A stretch of DNA of 64,000 nucleotides from Marinomonas atlantica (GTDB taxonomy: Bacteria > Pseudomonadota > Gammaproteobacteria > Pseudomonadales > Marinomonadaceae): contig NZ_LTAW01000003.1 in NCBI RefSeq assembly GCF_001639725.1, forward strand, positions 310,001 to 374,000. Reading direction: 5' to 3'. Under the pieces are notes generated by a model. It saw only the letters and a list, made by a program, of their open reading frames with translations. It was not told where the DNA came from and did no database searches. Positions 10,262 through 18,513 of this stretch are shown in pieces (position 1 is the stretch's first letter; each line of letters starts with the position of its first letter). The position numbers and the translations under genes were made by a program.

Positions 10262-11344
10262 ATGAGCCGAGTTTATAACTTTTGTTCTGGTCCCGCCGCG
10301 CTTCCAGAAGCTGTATTAGCAAAAGCGCAAGCAGAGCTCCTTGATTGGCATGGAAAAGGCGTGTCAGTCATGGAAATGAGCCACCGTAGCGATGAGTTTG
10401 TTTCGATTTTGGCCTCGGCTAAAGCCCGACTCAGTCGTTTAATGAATATTCCAGATGATTATGAGATCGTGTTTACGCAAGGCGGTGCTTCTGCATCTTT
10501 TGCTCAAATTCCGGCAAATTTGACCTCAGGGTTTGATTCAGCATGCTACTTAGATACTGGTGCTTGGTCTACTAAGGCGCTTAAAGAAGCGAGTAAGTAC
10601 ACCAATGTCATTTTGTCGGGTTCATCAAAAGATGTGAACTACACCACCGTTCCAGACTTTTCGTCCCTAGTGTTAGATGAAACCGCTGCATATTTGCATC
10701 TGACACCGAATGAAACTATTGGTGGATTAGAGTTTGAAACATTGCCTGAAACAGGCTTACCTATTGTTGCTGATCTATCTTCTACTATTTTGTCCCGACA
10801 GATAGATGTTTCTAAATACAGCATGATTTACGCAGGTGCCCAGAAAAATGTTGGGCCTGCAGGTGTAGTGATTAATATTATTCGTAAAGACCTATTAGCG
10901 CGCAGTGATAACGATTCTTTGCCGACGGTTTGGTCATATGAGAATCTTGCAAAGAATGACTCTATGATAAATACACCGCCTACCTTTGCCATTTATTTGG
11001 CCGATCTAGTCTTTGAGTGGCTAGAGGGGCAGGGTGGAGTGTCTGCTATCGAGCAAATTAATATCGAGAAAGCCGCGTTACTATACGGCACTATTGATAA
11101 CAGCGCTTTTTACTCAAACCCAATTGATGTTCGTTACCGTTCTCGAATGAACGTGCCATTTATTTTGGCAGACGAATCCCTAGAAAAAACTTTCCTAGCC
11201 GAGTCAGAGGCAGCCGGGCTGAAAACACTTGCTGGACATCGTTCGGTAGGTGGTATGCGTGCAAGTATCTACAATGCGATGCCTAAAGCGGGTGTTGAAG
11301 CATTAGTAGACTTCATGCTGGCATTTGAGAAACGCTACGGTTAA
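10262..11344 (+). CDS. serC: Phosphoserine aminotransferase
   Basis: PLP enzyme converting 3-phosphohydroxypyruvate to phosphoserine (serine pathway) and also acting in the DXP-dependent pyridoxal phosphate route. 360 residues; start MSRVYNFCSGPAALP is the family hallmark. The Schiff-base lysine is Lys195 in IYAGAQKNVGPAG. C-terminal RMNVPF and GHRSVGGMRASIYNAMP blocks are intact. It opens the aromatic amino acid block: pheA follows after 22 bases, as in Pseudomonas. Confidence 0.97.
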   Translation: MSRVYNFCSGPAALPEAVLAKAQAELLDWHGKGVSVMEMSHRSDEFVSILASAKARLSRLMNIPDDYEIVFTQGGASASFAQIPANLTSGFDSACYLDTGAWSTKALKEASKYTNVILSGSSKDVNYTTVPDFSSLVLDETAAYLHLTPNETIGGLEFETLPETGLPIVADLSSTILSRQIDVSKYSMIYAGAQKNVGPAGVVINIIRKDLLARSDNDSLPTVWSYENLAKNDSMINTPPTFAIYLADLVFEWLEGQGGVSAIEQINIEKAALLYGTIDNSAFYSNPIDVRYRSRMNVPFILADESLEKTFLAESEAAGLKTLAGHRSVGGMRASIYNAMPKAGVEALVDFMLAFEKRYG

Positions 11345-11366
11345 TTGTAATTAGGACAAACGCTCT

Positions 11367-12488
11367 ATGACGATAAAAAAAGACACAATCCCGATGACGT
11401 TGCCATTGTTACGTGATCGAATCGATGCAATTGATGCTCAGATTCAAGATTTGATAAATGAGCGCGCCGCGTGTGCGCAAAAAGTGGCAGAGGTTAAGCT
11501 TGCGGAGCAAGGTGATCATAACGTTGTTTTTTATCGTCCAGAGCGTGAAGCTCAAGTGCTTCGTCGCGTTATGGAGCGTAATAAAGGACCGCTAGGCAAT
11601 GAAGAAATGGCGAAGATTTTCCGCCAAGTAATGTCTTCTTGTTTGGCTTTAGAGCGCCCTATGCGCATTGCTTTTTTAGGGCCTGAAGGTACCTTCACGC
11701 AGCAGGCAGCGTTGAAACACTTTGGTCAGTCCATTGTGAGTGCGCCAATGGCCGCTATTGACGAAGTCTTTCGCGAAGTAGAGTCGGGTGCCGCTAATTA
11801 CGGTGTGGTGCCGGTAGAAAATTCTACCGAAGGCGTTGTTAATCATACGCTGGACAGTTTCCGTGGTTCGCGCCTAAAAATTTGTGGTGAAGTAGAAGTT
11901 CGTATTCATCATAATTTGTTGGTGGCACCTAATATTGCACCTGATGATGTGACACACATCTATTCGCACCAACAATCTTTGGCTCAATGTCGAGCTTGGC
12001 TTGATCGTTACTGGCCTCATGCAGAGCGCGTTGCGGTAAGCTCTAATGCCGAAGGTGCGCGTTTAGCTGCTGAGGCAGGTAAGAATGGCAAAGCCGTCGC
12101 AGCCATCGCTGGTGACATTGCTTGCCAGCTTTATGGCTTAGAGGTGGTGTCGGCTAATATTGAAGATCACCCTGAAAACACTACTCGTTTCTTAATTATT
12201 GGCAATGAAAAAGTACCTGCGAGCGGCAAAGATAAAACATCTTTGTTGGTGAGTGCGAAAAACGAGCCGGGTGCATTGTACCGCTTACTCGAGTCGTTTG
12301 AGCGTCACGGTGTTGATATGACGCGTTTGGAGACACGCCCTTCTCTTATTAGTAAGTGGGGATATGTGTTTTATATCGACTTCTGGGGGCATTGTGAAGA
12401 CGAAGCGTGTCAAGTTGTAATTGACGAGCTGCGTGAACGTGCATCGGAAGTAAAAGTGCTTGGGTCTTACCCAGTCGCTGTGCTTTAA
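11367..12488 (+). CDS. pheA: Bifunctional chorismate mutase / prephenate dehydratase (P-protein)
   Basis: Makes phenylpyruvate from chorismate via prephenate. 373 residues: AroQ-type chorismate mutase (about 12-95, LRDRIDAIDAQIQDLINERA), prephenate dehydratase (about 103-280, opening IAFLGPEGTFTQQAAL, with the catalytic Thr273-Arg274-Phe275 in ENTTRF), and a C-terminal ACT domain (about 290-365) whose ETRP motif is the phenylalanine feedback site. AGGA lies 11 bases before ATG 11367. In Pseudomonas a hisC-type aminotransferase sits between pheA and tyrA; it is absent here and tyrA-aroA follows after 33 bases. Confidence 0.96.
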   Translation: MTIKKDTIPMTLPLLRDRIDAIDAQIQDLINERAACAQKVAEVKLAEQGDHNVVFYRPEREAQVLRRVMERNKGPLGNEEMAKIFRQVMSSCLALERPMRIAFLGPEGTFTQQAALKHFGQSIVSAPMAAIDEVFREVESGAANYGVVPVENSTEGVVNHTLDSFRGSRLKICGEVEVRIHHNLLVAPNIAPDDVTHIYSHQQSLAQCRAWLDRYWPHAERVAVSSNAEGARLAAEAGKNGKAVAAIAGDIACQLYGLEVVSANIEDHPENTTRFLIIGNEKVPASGKDKTSLLVSAKNEPGALYRLLESFERHGVDMTRLETRPSLISKWGYVFYIDFWGHCEDEACQVVIDELRERASEVKVLGSYPVAVL

Positions 12489-12519
12489 GCGCTTTGCTCA
12501 ATACGTTATAAGGCGCTTA
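12486..12519 (+). promoter_or_regulatory. Intercistronic hairpin overlapping the tyrA-aroA ribosome-binding site
   Basis: Inverted repeat TAAGCGC / GCGCTTA (7 bp) starting at the pheA stop codon and ending 2 bases before the tyrA ATG. The only Shine-Dalgarno-like bases (AAGG, 12510-12513) abut the 3' arm, so folding may reduce translation of tyrA-aroA. Inference only. Confidence 0.3.
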
Positions 12520-12521
12520 GT

Positions 12522-14726
12522 ATGTATGACAATAAGAGAGAGTTCGGTAATGTCTTAATCGTTGGGTTGGGCATGATCGGCGGTTCTTTCGCAAAAAGTT
12601 TAAAGCAACAAGGCTTGGCAACTTTGTTTGGTGCTGATCGTCGTGTTGGTGAATTGACCTTAGGGGTATCAACGGGGGTCATTGATTACCCGGCTCAATT
12701 AGACGAAGTTACCATCAGTAATATGGACATCATTATTTTGGCAACGCCTGTTCGTGCCATGGAGTCTGTATTAACTGAGATTAAATCGTATATTAAACCA
12801 ACCACTCTGATTACCGATGTTGGTTCGACAAAGGGGAGTGTCGTCGCTGCAGCTGCAAAAGTGTTTGGCGAAGCCCCCGCGAACTTTATTCCAGGTCATC
12901 CTATCGCAGGCGCTGAGAAAAGCGGCGTGCTTGCTGCTAATCCACATCTATTTGAAAAGCATATGGCGATTGTCACTCCATTACCATACTCCGATCCTGA
13001 GCTACTTGATCGTCTTTATCGGCTATGGCGTGCAGTCGGGTCAGATGTTGTGAGTATGGATGTGGATCATCATGATCATGTCTTAGCTGCTTCGAGTCAC
13101 TTGCCGCACTTGTTGGCGTACACGTTGGTCGATACGTTGGCCAATGCTGATCGCAGTCAAGATATATTCCGGTTTGCTGCGGGTGGTTTTCGTGATTTTA
13201 CACGCATTGCATCAAGTGACCCTGTTATGTGGCGCGATGTGTTTCTAGCGAATAAAGATGCCACGCTGGCAACGCTTGATTTATTTACTGATCGTTTATC
13301 TGACATGCGACAGGCAATTGTTGATGCAGATGGTGCTTCAATGTACGGAGTGTTTACTCGTGCGAAATCCGCTCGAGATCATTTTTTACGATTGTTAGAG
13401 CAGCGTACCTTGGGTAAACCGCAAGAAAAGCAGTTGTCAATTTCTGTTAGCCCGGCATCAGCTATCAATGGTGATATTAAATTAGTCGGTGACAAATCTT
13501 TGTCACATAGAGCCCTTATCATGGCGGCCTTGGCTGATGGTGTTAGTGAATTAGCTAACGTGGATTTGGCGGGCGACGTAAAAGTCACCATGCAGGCACT
13601 CAAGGATATGGGGGTCGTGATTGAAGAGTTTGGCTACGGTTCTGTGCGGGTGCATGGGGCCGGACGAACGGGCCTTCGAGCTCCGATAGCGCCCATTAAT
13701 GTTCATGGTTCTGCGACAAGTTTGTATTTGCTTGCGCCAGTATTAGCTGGGCAAGCATTTCCTGTTGATGTGTTGGCTGATGATTCTCTTCTTAACACTC
13801 CGTTTACGAATTTATTAAGTTTGCTAAAAAGTGCGGGGGCGGCGGTCTCTTCAGGGGCGGCAGATTGTTTGCCATTTAAGTTTGTACCGTCTTCCATAGG
13901 CCTGGTTTCTGGGAAATTGCCAGGACCTGCATCCTCAAGACTAATGTCATCTGCAGTATTGCTGAGTCTATTTGCGCAAGATGACTCTAGTTTTGAGTCG
14001 ACAATGCAATTTGACGAGCAGGTGCGCGCGTTGTTCGCCAGCTTTGCTGTTGAAATTGAAGGGCAGGCCTCTATAACAGTTCGAAAAGCTCAGTTAGAGG
14101 CTGCTAATATTGAGTTGCCGTCTGATATGCAGAAAAGCCTATGGCTTGTGTTGCTAGCTTCTTTGCTACCTGGTTCAGCTTTACAGCTGCAAGGCGTGAC
14201 GCATTCTGGACGCATGGGGGCTTTGTTGGATCTGCTGCAGCAGAATGGCGCCAAGTTAGAATGGTGTGGTGAGCCTTTGGGTGTCTTCGCAACTCAAAGA
14301 TTACGTGTATCATTTGCAAAATTGCGTTCTTTTTCGCTAAGCGCAGAGCAATCTTATGAATTTCGCGAGTTTTTGCCATGTCTTGCCATGGCTGCCGTTT
14401 ATGCGGAAGGAGACAGTCAGTTTGAGGCTGTGTCGAATTTGCCTTATTTCTATGAGGATCGCATGACAACATTAGTTGATGGCGTTAACCATATCGGTGG
14501 TGTTGGAGAATGGCACGCCGGAGCCTTATCAATAAAAGGAAGTACTCCTCATGGAGGGGATTTGGACAGTGCAGGGAATGAGCTTGTTGCATTGGCATTT
14601 TTGCTGCTTGCTGCTCGTTGCCGCAATGGAGCGACAGTCAGAGATTGTCAGAGATTGTTAGCACAAATTCCAAACTTAGAAGAAATTGCGACAACACTGG
14701 GTCTGAAGTGCTCAGTGCTTAGCTAA
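12522..14726 (+). CDS. tyrA: TyrA-AroA fusion: prephenate dehydrogenase with a degenerate EPSP-synthase-like domain
   Basis: 734-residue uninterrupted fusion. Residues 10-295 are a normal prephenate dehydrogenase: NAD loop GLGMIGGS (15-22), IIGHPIAG-like block at 123-130, and the catalytic His pair in SSHLPH (193, 196). Residues about 305-730 align end to end with EPSP synthase (AroA): GDKSLSHRAL at 323-332 keeps the phosphoenolpyruvate/shikimate Lys, Ser and Arg. Beyond that the catalytic motifs are gone: GNxGT is HGSAT (395-399) and its Arg is Tyr402; SxQ is SSR (471-473); the Asp of the PDExP-type loop is Arg615; RxKExDR has become PYFYEDR (641-647), losing Lys and Glu; DHRxAM is GNELVAL. 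In Pseudomonas the same fusion has an active AroA. I infer an active TyrA with an AroA half that is not an EPSP synthase and may be structural or regulatory. Confidence 0.85.
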   Translation: MYDNKREFGNVLIVGLGMIGGSFAKSLKQQGLATLFGADRRVGELTLGVSTGVIDYPAQLDEVTISNMDIIILATPVRAMESVLTEIKSYIKPTTLITDVGSTKGSVVAAAAKVFGEAPANFIPGHPIAGAEKSGVLAANPHLFEKHMAIVTPLPYSDPELLDRLYRLWRAVGSDVVSMDVDHHDHVLAASSHLPHLLAYTLVDTLANADRSQDIFRFAAGGFRDFTRIASSDPVMWRDVFLANKDATLATLDLFTDRLSDMRQAIVDADGASMYGVFTRAKSARDHFLRLLEQRTLGKPQEKQLSISVSPASAINGDIKLVGDKSLSHRALIMAALADGVSELANVDLAGDVKVTMQALKDMGVVIEEFGYGSVRVHGAGRTGLRAPIAPINVHGSATSLYLLAPVLAGQAFPVDVLADDSLLNTPFTNLLSLLKSAGAAVSSGAADCLPFKFVPSSIGLVSGKLPGPASSRLMSSAVLLSLFAQDDSSFESTMQFDEQVRALFASFAVEIEGQASITVRKAQLEAANIELPSDMQKSLWLVLLASLLPGSALQLQGVTHSGRMGALLDLLQQNGAKLEWCGEPLGVFATQRLRVSFAKLRSFSLSAEQSYEFREFLPCLAMAAVYAEGDSQFEAVSNLPYFYEDRMTTLVDGVNHIGGVGEWHAGALSIKGSTPHGGDLDSAGNELVALAFLLLAARCRNGATVRDCQRLLAQIPNLEEIATTLGLKCSVLS

Positions 14727-14741
14727 ATAAGAGGAACAGTT

Positions 14742-15425
14742 ATGATGAATCAAGCCCCAGTTATTACGATTGATGGCCCTAGTGGTGCTGGTAAAGGCAC
14801 AGTAAGTCAATTGGTCGCCGAAAAGCTGGGTTGGCATTTGCTTGATAGTGGTGCGCTTTATCGCTTGTTGGCTTTAGCGGCGTCCCATCATGGTATTGAA
14901 AGTGATGACGTGGAAGCGCTCAAAGTTCTTGCTGAGCATTTAGATATTCAATTTAAGCAATCTGAAGATAGTAAGGTTGAGATTGTGCTTGAAGGTGAAG
15001 TCGTTACGCAGGCGATCCGGACGGAAATAGTCGGTAATCAAGCGTCTAAGTTGGCCGCTATTGCTGATGTACGTGAAGGTTTATTGTTACGTCAGCGTGC
15101 TTTTGTGCAGGAACCAGGTTTGGTTGCTGATGGTCGTGATATGGGAACCGTTGTGTTTCCTGAGGCGAGCATCAAAGTCTTTTTGACGGCAACACCTGAA
15201 GAGCGCGCGCAGCGTCGCTTGTTACAGCTTGAACAGAAAGGGGATGTGGTCGATTTTGATGCGTTAGTTAAAACCATTAAAGAGCGTGATGAGCGAGATG
15301 CAAATCGTGCTGTTGCTCCCTTGGTGCCTGCGACTGGTGCTCTTGAAATCGATAGTACAGATCTGTCAATTGATCAGGTTGTGGATATTATCCTGTCTGA
15401 AGCGGCAAAAGCCTCTTACATTTAA
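14742..15425 (+). CDS. cmk: Cytidylate kinase
   Basis: Phosphorylates CMP and dCMP with ATP. 227 residues; P-loop GPSGAGKGT at 12-20 (Lys18), substrate block [13 protein letters not shown] in the middle and LID arginines in [21 protein letters not shown] precedes the tandem ATGs at 14742/14745; either may be used. Sits between the aromatic block and rpsA, the near-universal gammaproteobacterial order, 15 bases after the tyrA-aroA stop. Confidence 0.97.
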   Translation: MMNQAPVITIDGPSGAGKGTVSQLVAEKLGWHLLDSGALYRLLALAASHHGIESDDVEALKVLAEHLDIQFKQSEDSKVEIVLEGEVVTQAIRTEIVGNQASKLAAIADVREGLLLRQRAFVQEPGLVADGRDMGTVVFPEASIKVFLTATPEERAQRRLLQLEQKGDVVDFDALVKTIKERDERDANRAVAPLVPATGALEIDSTDLSIDQVVDIILSEAAKASYI

Positions 15426-15454
15426 GTTTGAACTGTATTTATGTTCAATCTTTG

Positions 15455-15463
15455 TGCTAAAAT
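15455..15463 (+). promoter_or_regulatory. Probable rpsA promoter, extended -10
   Basis: TGCTAAAAT (TGn plus TAAAAT) about 30 bases after the cmk stop; no strong -35. Transcription near 15470 would place the three-hairpin rpsA leader at the 5' end of the message. Confidence 0.45.
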
Positions 15464-15480
15464 AGATCGATTAAATTAAG

Positions 15481-15588
15481 TCGATTTGGGGCCAGCAAAC
15501 GCCAAATCGCAAACAATGTAAATTAACCCCACATAAGCTGGCGATGTGGCAGGGAACATTTAGTTGTTCCGTGTATATAGGAATCACA
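15481..15588 (+). promoter_or_regulatory. Structured rpsA leader (likely S1 autoregulation region)
   Basis: Three consecutive hairpins lie directly before rpsA: CGATTTGG/CCAAATCG (15482-15509), CCACAT/ATGTGG (15529-15549) and GGAAC/GTTCC (15553-15570). In E. coli the rpsA leader also folds into successive hairpins that form the unusual S1-independent start site and are the target of S1 feedback; resemblance in number and position is seen here, function is inferred. A modest AGGA lies 6 bases before the ATG. Confidence 0.55.
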
Positions 15589-17271
15589 ATGACTCAAAGC
15601 TTCGCAGAACTGTTTGAAGAAAGCCTTAAAACCGTAGAAATGGCTCCAGGCTCGATTGTTACTGGTCTAGTTGTCGATATCGACAGCGACTGGGTAACTG
15701 TTCATGCAGGTCTAAAATCTGAAGGCGTTATCCCTCGTTCTCAATTCCTTTCTGAGACAGGCGAATTCACTCTAAACATCGGCGACGAAGTTAAAGTTGC
15801 TCTTGATGCTGTAGAAGATGGTTTCGGTGAAACTAAACTTTCTCGTGAGAAAGCTAAGCGTGCTGAAACTTGGGCTGTTCTTGAGCAAGCCTACGAAGAA
15901 GGTGAAATCGTTAAGGGTGTTATCAACGGTAAAGTCAAAGGTGGCTTCACTGTGGATATCGCTAACATCCGTGCTTTCTTGCCAGGTTCTTTGGTGGATG
16001 TTCGTCCTATTCGCGACACATCTCACCTTGAAGGTGTTGAACTTGAGTTCAAACTTATCAAGCTTGATCAGAAACGTAACAACGTTGTTGTATCTCGTCG
16101 TGCCGTTATGGAAGCGACTAACAGCGCTGAGCGTGAAACGCTTCTTGCTAACCTTGAAGAAGGTCAAGAAGTTAAAGGTATCGTTAAGAACCTTACTGAT
16201 TACGGTGCATTCGTTGACTTGGGCGGTGTTGATGGTCTTCTACACATCACTGACATGTCTTGGAAGCGTATCAAGCACCCAAGCGAAATCATCGCTGTAG
16301 GCGATGAGATCGACGTTAAAGTTCTTAAGTTCGATCGTGAGCGTAACCGTGTTTCTCTAGGTCTTAAACAACTTGGTGAAGATCCATGGGTTGCAATCAA
16401 AGCTCGTTACCCAGAAGGTACTAAAGTTACTGCACGTGTAACAAACCTAACTGACTACGGTTGCTTCGCTGAGCTTGAAGAAGGTGTTGAAGGTCTAGTT
16501 CACGTTTCTGAAATGGATTGGACTAACAAAAACATCCACCCTTCTAAAGTTGTTCAGATCGGTGACGAAGTAGAAGTTATGATCCTAGACATCGACGAAG
16601 AGCGTCGTCGTATTTCTCTAGGTATCAAACAGTGCACTCCAAACCCATGGGAAGAGTTCGCTACGTCATTCAACAAAAACGACAAGATCTCTGGCGCTAT
16701 CAAGTCTATCACTGACTTCGGCGTATTCATCGGTCTTGATGGTGGTATCGACGGTCTTGTTCACCTATCTGACCTATCTTGGGAAGAAGCTGGTGAAGAA
16801 GCTGTACGTAAGTACAAGAAAGGTGACGTTCTAGAAACGGTTGTTCTTTCTATCGATGCTGAGCGTGAGCGTATCTCTCTAGGTGTTAAGCAGCTAGAGC
16901 AAGATCCTTTCGTTGCATTCGTTGCTGAAAACGACAAAGGTGCGATCGTTACTGGTACTATTGGCGAAGTAGATGCTAAAGGTGCTGTTGTGATTCTTTC
17001 AGAAGGTGTTGAAGCTTACTTGAAAGTTTCTGAAATCAGCCGCGATCGTGTAGAAGATGCTTCTACTGTTCTTAAGCAAGATGAATCTGTTGAAGTTGCG
17101 ATCACGAACGTTGATCGTAAAGCTCGCACTATCGCTGTTTCTATTAAAGCGAAAGATGCTACAGAAGAGAAAGCGGCTATTAAGTCTCACTCTGAAAAGC
17201 AGCAAGCTGAATCAAATGGCCCGACGACAATCGGTGACCTGATCAAGGCTCAACTTGAGAACCAAAACTAA
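15589..17271 (+). CDS. rpsA: 30S ribosomal protein S1
   Basis: RNA-binding ribosomal protein that captures mRNA on the 30S subunit. Start ATG 15589 ([13 protein letters not shown], 560 residues) matches the family; an upstream in-frame ATG at 15544 lies inside the leader hairpins and is rejected. Six S1/OB-fold repeats can be followed, with conserved blocks such as [20 protein letters not shown] and [20 protein letters not shown]; the first two are divergent as usual. Codon choice is visibly more restricted than in the neighbours (repeated GGT, CGT, GAA, GTT), as for highly expressed genes. A terminator follows. The ihfB gene that often lies next in gammaproteobacteria is absent. Confidence 0.98.
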   Translation: MTQSFAELFEESLKTVEMAPGSIVTGLVVDIDSDWVTVHAGLKSEGVIPRSQFLSETGEFTLNIGDEVKVALDAVEDGFGETKLSREKAKRAETWAVLEQAYEEGEIVKGVINGKVKGGFTVDIANIRAFLPGSLVDVRPIRDTSHLEGVELEFKLIKLDQKRNNVVVSRRAVMEATNSAERETLLANLEEGQEVKGIVKNLTDYGAFVDLGGVDGLLHITDMSWKRIKHPSEIIAVGDEIDVKVLKFDRERNRVSLGLKQLGEDPWVAIKARYPEGTKVTARVTNLTDYGCFAELEEGVEGLVHVSEMDWTNKNIHPSKVVQIGDEVEVMILDIDEERRRISLGIKQCTPNPWEEFATSFNKNDKISGAIKSITDFGVFIGLDGGIDGLVHLSDLSWEEAGEEAVRKYKKGDVLETVVLSIDAERERISLGVKQLEQDPFVAFVAENDKGAIVTGTIGEVDAKGAVVILSEGVEAYLKVSEISRDRVEDASTVLKQDESVEVAITNVDRKARTIAVSIKAKDATEEKAAIKSHSEKQQAESNGPTTIGDLIKAQLENQN

Positions 17272-17295
17272 TTCTATTTAAGAATTAAGTTTTTT

Positions 17296-17327
17296 AAAAA
17301 GCGGACCTTCTGGGTCCGCTTTTTTTA
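17296..17327 (+). terminator. Rho-independent terminator of rpsA
   Basis: GCGGACC-TTCTG-GGTCCGC hairpin flanked by five A upstream and seven T downstream; may work in both directions between rpsA and the convergent small gene. Confidence 0.92.
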
Positions 17328-17402
17328 TGTGTTTTTTCTAGATCAGATTGACAAATAAACTATACACAGAAGATGTGGATAAACGTGGGTATAGCTTTTT
17401 TG

Positions 17403-17663
17403 TTAGCGAAACGATGCGAGTAGTGTTTTGATGTCTTCTTCGTCCCACTCTTCTTTTTCAAGCAGTTCAGCCACTTCTTGGTTGTTCTGAATTAGGTTCA
17501 AATTCTTCTGAAATTTAGCGAAATGGTATTCTTTTATCAGCTTTTCATCGTATTCTGAGCGATAAATCTTAGGTGTCTTTGGTTCCTGCTCTTCTTTACA
17601 TTGCGGTCTGCCTTTTAAGTTATTCACAGACTTATAAGCATTTAGCATTTTTGACTTATTCAT
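17403..17663 (-). CDS. Small basic/charged protein of unknown function downstream of trmO
   Basis: 86 residues from ATG 17663, one base after the trmO stop codon region and preceded by GGGTGA; a GTG nine bases further upstream is also possible and would overlap trmO. The first half is Lys/Asn-rich (MNKSKMLNAYKSVNNLKGR), the second half is charged and helical, ending LEKEEWDEEDIKTLLASF. One Cys, no signal peptide, no membrane segment, no recognised domain. Tight coupling to trmO suggests co-translation; nothing more can be said of its role. Confidence 0.6.
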   Translation of the reverse strand: MNKSKMLNAYKSVNNLKGRPQCKEEQEPKTPKIYRSEYDEKLIKEYHFAKFQKNLNLIQNNQEVAELLEKEEWDEEDIKTLLASFR

Positions 17664-17664
17664 A

Positions 17665-18381
17665 CTATTCACCCACTGGGTACTCTATCTCTGTGATTAA
17701 AATATGGTCGCTGCTGACAGTCCACTTTATATTGGTGTTCCATAGCAAGTTGCCATGTATTCTGCCATCAGCATTTGTGAGATAGGAAGGTCTTGGATCT
17801 TGTCCAATAACTTGTTCTATCAAAGGGATTAATTCTCTCTTGTACTCTTTTTTATAGGCAATTGCCTGAGCTAATGCCAGTTTTGAGAGTAACACAGGCG
17901 TAAGAGGAGCAGGTTCAGGAGCAAACCCGCCCTGCGCATGATGTAGTGCGTCGGCATAAGGTAGATAGGGTTTTATATCGATTATAGGGGTTTTATCTAA
18001 TAAGTCGGCCCCGATGATATCAATAAAGATGCGTTTTTTATCTTGTCGAATGCCACATACCTCAACGACTGATAATCCAATTGGGTTAGGGCGGTGAGTA
18101 GCGCGTGTTGCGAAAACGCCTACTTTCTTGTTGCCACCTAATCGCGGCGGCCTGACTTTGGCCTTCCAATGTTCTTGAATGCATTGATGAAAGATAAAAT
18201 GTACCCAGATATGTGAAAAGCCTTCCAGTCCATCCAATACATCCATACGGTTGAACGGAGGCAGTAGTTCAATTGATGCAGCAGCCTCAGTGACAAGGCC
18301 TGGTTGACGAGGGATACCAAATTTTTCTTTGTAGCAAGAGTGAGTAACTCCAATCTGCTGAAATTGAAATGTGTTCGTCAT
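17665..18381 (-). CDS. trmO: tRNA (N6-threonylcarbamoyladenosine37-N6)-methyltransferase TrmO
   Basis: SAM-dependent enzyme (TsaA/YaeB, UPF0066 fold) that N-methylates t6A37 to m6t6A37 in tRNA-Thr reading ACY codons. 238 residues. The diagnostic block FATRATHRPNPIGLSVVEV lies near residues 90-108 and the C-terminal QDPRPSY motif near 193-199; the opening QIGVTHSCYKEKFGIPRQP is also typical. First gene of a two-gene minus-strand unit with the small protein above; divergent from proA. Confidence 0.93.
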   Translation of the reverse strand: MTNTFQFQQIGVTHSCYKEKFGIPRQPGLVTEAAASIELLPPFNRMDVLDGLEGFSHIWVHFIFHQCIQEHWKAKVRPPRLGGNKKVGVFATRATHRPNPIGLSVVEVCGIRQDKKRIFIDIIGADLLDKTPIIDIKPYLPYADALHHAQGGFAPEPAPLTPVLLSKLALAQAIAYKKEYKRELIPLIEQVIGQDPRPSYLTNADGRIHGNLLWNTNIKWTVSSDHILITEIEYPVGE

Positions 18382-18513
18382 AGGTAAATTAATCGTTTAG
18401 GTGTTGAATAATTGAGAATCAGATTGAATAAGATGTGGTAGTATACCGCTTATCTATTTTTATAGCGTCCCATCAAGGGAAATGACATCGCTGGATAAAG
18501 AAGAGAGTGAATA

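Noticed and set aside
12522..14726. Frameshift or pseudogene as explanation for the odd AroA domain
   Set aside because: The frame is continuous over 734 codons, the domain aligns in order to its end, and cmk follows normally; losses are at scattered catalytic residues rather than a shifted frame.
15818..16300. 160-codon plus-strand ORF inside rpsA
   Set aside because: Out-of-frame shadow of a highly biased gene, Leu/Val/Lys-rich composition with no domain; long only because stops are rare in that frame.
17348..17353. Perfect TTGACA after rpsA as a promoter
   Set aside because: No -10 at 16-18 bases and no plus-strand gene downstream; the next genes are on the minus strand.
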